12,439 nucleotides of DNA from CAYHZL01 sp964361075 (GTDB lineage Bacteria; Bacteroidota; Ignavibacteria; UBA10030; UBA8401), in assembly GCA_964361075.1 (NCBI GenBank), contig CAYHZL010000104.1, positions 1-12,439 of the forward strand. The letters run 5' to 3'. Made by a program: the position numbers and the translations under genes. Below the pieces are notes generated by a model that saw nothing but the letters and a program-made list of their open reading frames with translations, was not told where the DNA came from and ran no database searches. This document shows, one piece after another, positions 6,848-12,184 of this stretch. Position 1 is the stretch's first letter. Each line of letters opens with the position of its first letter.

Positions 6848-6922
6848 TTGCGGGCAGACGCAACTTAAAAAGGTTGTCGCTTGTTTCTGCAACTTGAACG
6901 GCAAGCGATAACCGATTTTTTT
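6848..6922 (+). terminator. Terminator/attenuator between helicase and replication gene
   Basis: GGTTGTCGCTTG (6872-6883) pairs with CAAGCGATAACC (6902-6913) over 12 bp with one G-U, followed by seven T (6916-6922): a strong intrinsic terminator only 19 bases before the next ATG. A competing hairpin can form just upstream: GCAACTT (6860-6866) with AGGTTGT (6871-6877) around AAAA, which would take up the 5' half of the terminator. GCAACTT is repeated at 6889-6895. Either this ends the helicase transcript, or it is an attenuator for the gene at 6942. Confidence 0.7.
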
Positions 6923-6941
6923 ATTCAAGGGAAAAATCAAA

Positions 6942-7703
6942 ATGAAGAAAATAGATAATGGTTATGTATTACAATCGCGGAATATATTTGACCACGAAAT
7001 ATTTAATGACAGAGACTTGTTTCGTTTCTTTTCACTCTTAATCGGAAAAGCATCACACTCAGGGTATAGAATTGCCAATAAAAATATCCAACGTGGGCAA
7101 TGGTTACGAAGTTACCGGAAGCTCTCTGAAGACTTACGATATGTAGAAAGCAATACGGTGAAGGAATACCCTCTTTCGCGTATCAAACGAATGATTGACA
7201 AGTTAAAAACCGATGGAATGATTGCAACGTATGAAACGGACTTAGGCACTATGTTCAAAATCATAAACTACGAAGTATATCAAAATCCTGAAAGCTATCA
7301 GCTAAAAAGTAATGGAGTAGCGGGACACCTAAAACATGGAGCAACAGAACACCCAAAAGATGAAAAACAAATTGCAAACATTGAAGGAAATGAAGACGAA
7401 CACGAAGCAACGGAACACCTCAATACCGGAGTAGCAGAACAGCAACGGAACAATATCAATAAGGATAAGAATGTTCTTCTTTGTTCAAAACTATCTGCAT
7501 ACCTAAAAGAAAACAATATTGAAGTTTCAGAAAAAATACTTAACGGCAGACTGCAACGATTACAGATAGACTATGAAACGGACGTATTAGAAGCCGGTAT
7601 CAATGAAGCAGTTGATAATTGGATTAAGGGAAACAAAGAAGGAAATTTTATCAAATACTTTGTTACGATTTTAAATAACAATTATGCGATAAAAAACACA
7701 TGA
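6942..7703 (+). CDS. Replication protein with winged-helix-like N-terminus
   Basis: This 253-residue protein resembles phage and plasmid replisome organisers. The N-terminal 110 residues read RNIFDHEIF...FRFFSLLIGKAS...IQRGQWLRSYRKLSEDL...RIKRMIDKLKTDGMI, then ETDLGTMFKIINYEVY. This is the winged-helix pattern of DnaD-like replication initiation modules, with the RGQ(W)-R-RKL signature. A hydrophilic linker (about 125-180) is rich in Glu, Asn and Gln. The C-terminal 75 residues are helical and end in GNFIKYFVTILNN, similar in kind to helicase-loader tails. It probably binds the origin and recruits the helicase encoded before it. It follows a terminator hairpin and overlaps a 59-codon gene downstream by four bases. 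Confidence 0.75.
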   Translation: MKKIDNGYVLQSRNIFDHEIFNDRDLFRFFSLLIGKASHSGYRIANKNIQRGQWLRSYRKLSEDLRYVESNTVKEYPLSRIKRMIDKLKTDGMIATYETDLGTMFKIINYEVYQNPESYQLKSNGVAGHLKHGATEHPKDEKQIANIEGNEDEHEATEHLNTGVAEQQRNNINKDKNVLLCSKLSAYLKENNIEVSEKILNGRLQRLQIDYETDVLEAGINEAVDNWIKGNKEGNFIKYFVTILNNNYAIKNT

Positions 7704-7879
7704 CCACACAAGAGATACTCACAGAAGAAATTCTTTTTTTGATGCAAAAACTTGATACGGAAATATATAACGCTTCTAATGTTGAATTGTCGGAATATTT
7801 TTTTCAATGGTGTAGAATTACCGATATACTTTTGCAGAAGCTAAAGCATGGCATGGTATCACTTAAAAATTCAACGTAG
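7700..7879 (+). CDS. Small 59-residue protein coupled to the replication gene
   Basis: The ATG at 7700 overlaps the TGA of the previous gene (ATGA), and the frame stays open for 59 codons to TAG at 7877-7879. The predicted product is acidic in its first half, starts MTTQEILTEEILFLMQKLD, and is probably all-helical. The 4-base overlap repeats the arrangement at 5489, which supports a real, coupled gene. I do not recognise it. It could be a small regulator or partner of the replication protein. Confidence 0.55.
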   Translation: MTTQEILTEEILFLMQKLDTEIYNASNVELSEYFFQWCRITDILLQKLKHGMVSLKNST

Positions 7880-8366
7880 TGCTTTTAAATTTCGCTCAGG
7901 TGCAATAAAAAAATGAAATGCGATGCAAAGGGCATACACAGATAAAATGATTGCCTATAACGCAAATTTAAAACGTTTTTGAAAACAACAAAGTAATACA
8001 GGAAACCTAAAAAAGAACATTTATTCTAAGGTGATGTAGAAAACAAAGGGAGCAGTACTTCGCAAACAGTAATTTTGTATAAAAATTTAATACGAAGAAA
8101 TTAATTATTCTTAATTTTAGGACTTGCTAAAACCTACCATAAATACATAAGAAGTTGAGAAAAATTGAGATTGAAACCTTTTAAAACCTATGGTTACAAC
8201 CTAACATTACTTAACCTATAAACCTGAACTTTAGACCCTAAAAAAACCTAAAATTATTAACCTATGTTCTTCTTCAATGCACTAAAAATACTAAATATTT
8301 AAAACCTCACAAAACCTTATATTATTTAGCTTAAAATATTTTTATTTGTTGTTTGATAAATATTTC
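7880..8366. other. 487-base AT-rich gene-free region
   Basis: No credible gene is seen on either strand. The left part (7880-8128) has GGGCATAC (7930-7937), a 17-base imperfect palindrome GTATAAAAATTTAATAC near 8078-8094 and long A/T runs. The right part (8129-8317) carries the AACCT cluster described separately. Placed directly behind the replication genes, it is the best candidate for the element's replication origin. Confidence 0.45.
8129..8317 (+). repeat. AACCT motif cluster (possible origin iterons)
   Basis: AACCT, often as (A/T)AACCTA, starts at 8131, 8175, 8185, 8198, 8213, 8221, 8245, 8259, 8303 and 8313, with a degenerate ACCCT at 8235 and an outlier at 8004. All are on the same strand; I see no AGGTT in the same interval. 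Spacing is irregular but often 8, 10, 13, 14 or 15. Short one-sided repeats in AT-rich DNA next to replication genes fit binding sites for the replication protein. They are too short and uneven for a CRISPR array. Confidence 0.45.
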
Positions 8367-8397
8367 TTTGAAAATCTTTTTTTGTATTGTATCTTTG
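8367..8397 (+). promoter_or_regulatory. Bacteroidota-type promoter of a small RNA
   Basis: TTTG (8367-8370), then 19 bases, then TATCTTTG (8390-8397) is an exact match to the Bacteroidota housekeeping promoter TTTG-N19-TAnnTTTG. Transcription should begin near 8401-8405, exactly where the structured RNA begins. Confidence 0.75.
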
Positions 8398-8400
8398 CAG

Positions 8401-8498
8401 TAGAGACTTCCACAACAAATAAAAATTTTCTACTCGAAAGAGTAAATCCCTTTGACTGCAAAGATGTGGAAGTCTCTCAGTTGAAGGGATTTTTATTT
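8401..8498 (+). ncRNA. Structured small RNA next to attR
   Basis: From the predicted start, AGAGACTTCCAC (8402-8413) pairs perfectly with GTGGAAGTCTCT (8466-8477). Inside are a hairpin TACTC-GAAA-GAGTA (8431-8444) with a GNRA loop and a hairpin CTTTG-ACTG-CAAAG (8450-8463). A second long pairing, AAATCCCTT (8444-8452) with AAGGGATTT (8484-8492), is followed by TTATTTT and would end the transcript. This second pairing crosses the first, so the RNA either forms a pseudoknot or switches. CTGCAAAGAT (8456-8465) is also the reverse complement of the -7 region (8391-8400). No open frame of note is inside. It is a small RNA of about 95 nt; target unknown. Confidence 0.65.
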
Positions 8499-8509
8499 TG
8501 GTAGATACA

Positions 8510-8545
8510 CGTTAGTTTACTCGTTAGTTAATCCGTTAGTAATAA
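8510..8545 (+). repeat. Right phased 12-bp repeats (putative integrase arm sites)
   Basis: Three direct units begin with CGTTAGT at 8510, 8522 and 8534, exactly 12 bp apart. The same motif and phase occur at the left end (89, 101). They lie about 65 bp inside the right tRNA copy. Confidence 0.6.
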
Positions 8546-8564
8546 AAAATATTTTGCACGGATT

Positions 8565-8599
8565 TTTGTAACTAAAGAGAAAAATTGCTTTTATTGTAG
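8565..8599 (+). promoter_or_regulatory. Weak promoter candidate for tRNA-Val
   Basis: TTTG (8565-8568) and TATTGTAG (8592-8599) sit 23 bases apart. This partly fits the Bacteroidota promoter and would start transcription just before the tRNA. If right, the element supplies the promoter of the host's tRNA gene. Confidence 0.3.
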
Positions 8600-8607
8600 T
8601 ATTTCTT

Positions 8608-8682
8608 GGACGCTTAGCTCAGCTGGTTCAGAGCGTTCGCCTCACACGCGAAAGGTCGCAGGTTCGAACCCCGCAGCGTCCA
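8608..8682 (+). tRNA. tRNA-Val (anticodon CAC)
   Basis: The acceptor GGACGCT (8608-8614) pairs fully with AGCGTCC, with discriminator A at 8682. The D-arm is GCTC...GAGC, and the anticodon stem TTCGC/GCGAA has loop CTCACAC, giving anticodon CAC for GUG (Val). The T-arm GCAGG-TTCGAAC-CCCGC has one A-C mismatch in the middle of the stem (A where G would pair). CCA is not encoded. The first 58 bases lie on the element side of the junction. Confidence 0.95.
8611..8665 (+). repeat. attR copy of the 55-bp tRNA repeat
   Basis: Identical to 1-55. Together the two copies define the element. The crossover must lie within the shared bases, which span D-arm, anticodon arm and the start of the T-loop. 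Confidence 0.9.
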
Positions 8683-8751
8683 CACTACAACACTAAACTC
8701 TGTTTGATGTTTTTTTATTGTAAAGATGATACTGCATTAGCAAATCCGTGG

Positions 8752-9735
8752 TTACCATCCTCCATCAATATCGTAAATTGCTTTACCGTCTGTGGTATTG
8801 GGATAAAAAAACAAAAAAAGATTTGAGTGCTCTTCATTAATCACGTGCGGTCCCATTCGGATTGTATCGTTTCCCGAATTATAATATCTCGTAAAAAAAT
8901 CTAAGTGATGATTGAGAGGCAATACATACCCACTGTCGGGATAGACTTTAATTTGAGGTTCATCCCAAGCAACATTCCGATAAATTTCCTTATGATTGAT
9001 CTCGCGATGTTCCGTCCAAAAATCTTTTCCTCTGCTATGAAAATGTCCGGTCATTGCCAAAATATTAATAGACTTCGCTGGAATCCGATCCCATGGAATA
9101 ACAACAAGCTTTTGTACACGCAGCGAATCATGCGGAGGAAGATTAATTCGATCATTGCTTGAAAAAATAAGACCGGCATTATTTTTTACTTCAGATTTTG
9201 GAATTGTCCAAAAATTGATTAACACTTTCCCTCGCGCGTTCGGTGTTAGCTGCGATCCGCCATTCACATAATGTGTTTGGATGGCAAGTTGCTGACGCGC
9301 TTTTAATTTGATGGCAACGCCGGCAGGCAACTGCCAAACAAAATCTGCTTGCTGCGATGCCGCAAACATATCCCATTTACTATAATCAATGGAAAGAAAT
9401 GTTTCATCAAATGTTCCTTCCGGTTTCGTCAACGAATCAGCTTTAAATACATTGCAATGATGACTTCCTGCGTTATAGGCAAATTGGATTTTGTTAATAT
9501 AGATATCAGAATCACTTGGCAGTGTTAAAAAATAATTTCGCTGAATTTCAGTTCCCGGTGCAACAGTAAATGGAGGAATGACAAGCTGCACACCTTTTCC
9601 TGTTGGAGGTGCAGTAAGCGTTACATCTTGCGCCGACGGATCGGGCTCGGTAGATTGTTTCTTCGTACAAGAAAAAAGAAGACAAGCGATAATAATCACA
9701 ACGTGATGGTTTCGCCACAAAAAATATTTTTTCAT
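8752..9735 (-). CDS. PHM-like copper type II monooxygenase lipoprotein
   Basis: This 327-residue lipoprotein (ATG at 9735; an upstream TTG at 9741 is less likely) resembles copper type II ascorbate-dependent monooxygenases of the PHM/DBH kind. The lipobox LLFSC gives lipid-Cys23. The copper ligands line up: His92-His93 (SHHCNVF) and His155 (QTHYVN) for one copper, His231 and His233 (GHFHSRG) for the other. The final Met ligand of PHM (motif DEMCNL) is replaced here by His303 in EEHSNLFLFFYP. Two copper sites in a surface lipoprotein suggest an oxidase-like or altered hydroxylase role; the substrate is unknown. It is the last gene of a three-gene operon with a cytochrome-c-like lipoprotein, which could pass electrons to it (inference). 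Confidence 0.8.
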   Translation of the reverse strand: MKKYFLWRNHHVVIIIACLLFSCTKKQSTEPDPSAQDVTLTAPPTGKGVQLVIPPFTVAPGTEIQRNYFLTLPSDSDIYINKIQFAYNAGSHHCNVFKADSLTKPEGTFDETFLSIDYSKWDMFAASQQADFVWQLPAGVAIKLKARQQLAIQTHYVNGGSQLTPNARGKVLINFWTIPKSEVKNNAGLIFSSNDRINLPPHDSLRVQKLVVIPWDRIPAKSINILAMTGHFHSRGKDFWTEHREINHKEIYRNVAWDEPQIKVYPDSGYVLPLNHHLDFFTRYYNSGNDTIRMGPHVINEEHSNLFLFFYPNTTDGKAIYDIDGGW

Positions 9736-9749
9736 AATCAATCTCGGAT

Positions 9750-10178
9750 TTAATTATTCTTCGCACCTTGTGCAATCCATAGTTTAATCGCATCAATTAC
9801 ATTTTGTGAAAGCGGAGAGTTTGTCTGCGGCATTCGGTCTCCTTGCAACGCACTGCGCGGGTTTGTTATTTTAATATATAAAAAACTTGAATCAGGAGAA
9901 AAAGGTTTCACGCGGAAAAATTTCGGTGAATGTTCACCATCATTCACACTCGGTTGATTCACAAGTTGACTATATGATTTTCCATCAACCAATGTCAGAC
10001 CGCCTTTACCGGCACCGTGGCAACTAAGTGTTGAACAATTATTAAACACGACACTTTGAATACTTTGCAATGTCGGTTCAATCACTACCGTAGGCGGTGA
10101 AACCGAACCTTCATCTTTCTTACATCCGGTTACTCCATATAATAATAGAGCGAAAAACCATCGTGCAATACAGTTCAT
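9750..10178 (-). CDS. Cytochrome-c-like lipoprotein with CX4CH motif
   Basis: This 142-residue protein has a lipoprotein signal (YGVTGC; Cys19) and one candidate haem site, CSTLSCH (Cys48, Cys53, His54), with four rather than two residues between the cysteines. Around it, VVFNNC...CHGAGKGGLTL...SYSQLVNQPS, RVKPFSPDSSFLYIKI, GDRMPQTNSPLS and IKLWIAQGAKNN match the planctomycete-type cytochrome c pattern, including Met115 as a possible distal haem ligand. It would be a membrane-anchored electron carrier in the cell envelope. Its ATG overlaps the stop of the upstream gene (ATGA) and it ends 14 bases before the next ATG, so it is the middle gene of a tight operon. Confidence 0.75.
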   Translation of the reverse strand: MNCIARWFFALLLYGVTGCKKDEGSVSPPTVVIEPTLQSIQSVVFNNCSTLSCHGAGKGGLTLVDGKSYSQLVNQPSVNDGEHSPKFFRVKPFSPDSSFLYIKITNPRSALQGDRMPQTNSPLSQNVIDAIKLWIAQGAKNN

Positions 10179-12115
10179 TGTAACACCACCATTTTTTTTG
10201 TTTCTGAATATGTTCCTGCTTGAAGCCGATAGAAATACACGCCGCTGCCTAATTGAAAATGTGTGCTTGAAAATTGATAGTGATGTATGCCCGCAGGAAG
10301 ATTTGTATTCACCAATGTTGCAACTTCTCTTCCAATCACATCGAAAAGTTTCAAGGACACCCTCACCCCTTCCCCTCTCCCACTGGGAGAGGGATTAAGG
10401 GAGAGGGGGATTTGAAATTGAATAGTAGTCGTCGGGTTAAATGGATTCGGATAATTTTGCTCGAGTGAAAATTGTAACGGCAATTTCATATCCTGTTCGC
10501 TATGTACACTCGTTACCGGATTTCCTCCTTCGGTAAGCGAATACACTTTATTCACATCCAATTTTGTAAAACGCTGAACGTAATCTTTTTTCCAAAATAT
10601 ATCTATCTCATCAATTACAGTTGCAGCTCCTATTCCAAAATGCAGCACTTGGCTCATCTGCGAAATAAATCCATTTCCGGCAGTTACGCTGCGAATATAC
10701 GTTTGACTACCGGCAACAATCCGCACTCTCACACCAATTGCCATTGTGTTAATTGTAACACCATGTAATTTAAATTTTACCCAGTTGCCCTTGTTAATTT
10801 TGGTATTCACTAAATATTTATTTTCTCCATTAGTAGCCGGAGCAAAAATATCCAAATAACCATCATTGTTAAAATCGGCACACGCCACACCGTAAAAATC
10901 TATCGGATAGTCTATGCTGTATTCGGCGGCTTTGTCAATGTATATTCCATTATTATTTTCATAATAGAAACTTTTTGTAAAATCAAATCCGTACGAATTC
11001 ACAATAAACATATCTATATCACCATCATTGTCAAAATCTTCCCACACAAGACCCCACGACATACCATTTTTTTCCGCGCCAACATCGGCAGCCATGTTTT
11101 GGTATGTTCCATCTTGCTGACGACGATACATTCCACCTTTTTTAATTCTTGTTACATACACATCTTCCCATCCGTCTCTATCAAAATCTGCCCAATAGAC
11201 TCCCATGCTGTTGCCAACTCCAACATCACGTAATCCGGTTTTTGCAGACACATCTGTAAATGTTCCGCTGCTATCGTTGCGATACAACATACTCGGCACT
11301 GTTCCATCATGCACGATATAAATATCCTGACTCCCATCGTGGTCATAATCAATAAAAGTTACTTGCATCGGTACAATTGATTCGCTAATGTAACTTTGCT
11401 GACTGGCTTCAGAAAATTGTATTGCATCTTTCGTCGAAATATTTTTATACAACATAATGCTTACTTTACCTTCGGTTGCAAGTAAGAGATCAATCTTTCC
11501 ATCATTGTTGTAGTCTCCAAATGTGGCAGTTGCAACTAATGCCGTCGAATCAATACCGCAGGTAGCAATAACATCTTTAAATGTTCCATTTTTTTTATTG
11601 ATAAAAAGATGACTGCTGCCTTGACCATCATCAGAAGCCATAAAGAGATCGGGATATCCGTCGTTATTCACATCAGCCCAGAGAGAAGTTTTATAACCGC
11701 CGTACACCCACAACCCTGCTTGCTTAGTAACATTTGAAAATGTGCCGTCATGATTGTTACGGAACAGAAGTGAATGTGTCGTGTCGTTTCCGTTAAATGG
11801 ATATGGAATATTTGAAATAAAAATATCATCCCACCCATCATTATCAAAATCGGCAATGGCAACCCCGGTATTTCCTGCGGCGGTACGCAATCCGGCTGTT
11901 GCAGCTTTTTCGACAAACGGCGAAGATTGCGCCATGAGAATAATTGGAAACAGTACTATAATTAGCCGTTCCTTAAAAATTAAAAGATGTCTGACACCTT
12001 GCCGAGAAAATATGCAACTATTTATCATTTGTTGAAATTTTAACAAGAAGGTGTCTGACATCTTCGCAACTTCAAGACTTTTAAATGTTCGACTAAATAT
12101 TCTAAACTCTTTCAT
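10175..12115 (-). CDS. FG-GAP/VCBS-UnbV protein with T9SS sorting domain
   Basis: This large secreted protein (646 residues from 12115) resembles CRTAC1/ASPIC proteins. Seven VCBS-type calcium loops (DxDxDG or close) lie at about 89, 148, 201, 256, 310, 360 and 414, building a beta-propeller. A UnbV/ASPIC domain follows (NWVKFKLHGVTINTMAIGVRV to LHFGIG, about 444-530), then a T9SS sorting domain (NYPNPFNPTTTI at 554-565, GREVATLVN, GVYFYRLQAG). It should be exported by Sec and then through or onto the outer membrane. The signal core LIIVLFPIILMA (51-62) is normal, but about 50 odd residues precede it; residues 19-44 come from a repeat (11984-12064). Met30 (12028) would give a sensible signal peptide. 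Residues 572-585 come from a second repeat. First gene of the operon. Confidence 0.88.
   Translation of the reverse strand: MKEFRIFSRTFKSLEVAKMSDTFLLKFQQMINSCIFSRQGVRHLLIFKERLIIVLFPIILMAQSSPFVEKAATAGLRTAAGNTGVAIADFDNDGWDDIFISNIPYPFNGNDTTHSLLFRNNHDGTFSNVTKQAGLWVYGGYKTSLWADVNNDGYPDLFMASDDGQGSSHLFINKKNGTFKDVIATCGIDSTALVATATFGDYNNDGKIDLLLATEGKVSIMLYKNISTKDAIQFSEASQQSYISESIVPMQVTFIDYDHDGSQDIYIVHDGTVPSMLYRNDSSGTFTDVSAKTGLRDVGVGNSMGVYWADFDRDGWEDVYVTRIKKGGMYRRQQDGTYQNMAADVGAEKNGMSWGLVWEDFDNDGDIDMFIVNSYGFDFTKSFYYENNNGIYIDKAAEYSIDYPIDFYGVACADFNNDGYLDIFAPATNGENKYLVNTKINKGNWVKFKLHGVTINTMAIGVRVRIVAGSQTYIRSVTAGNGFISQMSQVLHFGIGAATVIDEIDIFWKKDYVQRFTKLDVNKVYSLTEGGNPVTSVHSEQDMKLPLQFSLEQNYPNPFNPTTTIQFQIPLSLNPSPSGRGEGVRVSLKLFDVIGREVATLVNTNLPAGIHHYQFSSTHFQLGSGVYFYRLQAGTYSETKKMVVLQ
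10361..10407. repeat. GC-rich palindromic repeat inside a coding sequence
   Basis: CCCTCTCCCA (10373-10382) and TGGGAGAGGG (10384-10393) form a perfect 10-bp palindrome around one base, flanked by CCTCACCCCTT and AAGGGAGAGGGG as imperfect outer arms. It is much more GC-rich than its surroundings and adds residues SLNPSPSGRGEGVR to the T9SS domain without breaking the frame. A similar C-rich/G-rich element ends the window (12380-12439), pointing to a dispersed repeat family. Confidence 0.7.
11984..12064. repeat. 81-bp mini-repeat with 17-bp inverted ends
   Basis: AAGATGTCTGACACCTT (11984-12000) and AAGGTGTCTGACATCTT (12048-12064) are inverted copies that differ only at the centre base. Each end is itself a near-palindrome. 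An 18-base near-palindrome lies between them (12029-12046). The layout fits a REP- or MITE-like element, probably moved by a transposase encoded elsewhere. It covers the start region of the FG-GAP gene and contains two of its possible start codons. Confidence 0.7.
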
Positions 12116-12153
12116 AGTAAAATATTATAAAAAGGCGACACTATTTCAACGAT

Positions 12154-12184
12154 AAAAAAAAACGCTCGAAGTTACTCGAGCGTT
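12154..12184 (-). terminator. Intrinsic terminator for a minus-strand gene beyond the window
   Basis: AACGCTCGA (12161-12169) and TCGAGCGTT (12176-12184) form a perfect 9-bp stem with a 6-base loop. On the minus strand it is followed by an unbroken T-run (complement of A 12154-12162). It should end a transcript entering from the right and separate it from the FG-GAP operon. Confidence 0.75.

Larger units (their letters stand above)
56..8610 (+). mobile_element. Integrative element in tRNA-Val (satellite/plasmid-like)
   Basis: The segment lies between two 55-bp direct copies of tRNA-Val. It has a tyrosine recombinase at the left end, a toxin-antitoxin pair, unknown cargo and a replication module (DnaB-like helicase plus replication protein), then an AT-rich repeat region. 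All genes read left to right, opposite to the flanking operon. No capsid, portal, terminase, relaxase or type IV secretion gene is visible. This suggests an element that replicates after excision but depends on a helper to move, or a decayed integrated plasmid. Excision between the repeats would leave one tRNA copy. Confidence 0.85.

Noticed and set aside
8129..8317. CRISPR array
   Set aside because: The repeated unit is only 5-7 bases and the spacing is uneven; there are no unique spacers of constant length and no cas genes.
8431..8444. Hammerhead ribozyme, suggested by the GAAA next to stems
   Set aside because: The conserved CUGAUGA core is absent; GAAA is simply the tetraloop of a 5-bp hairpin.
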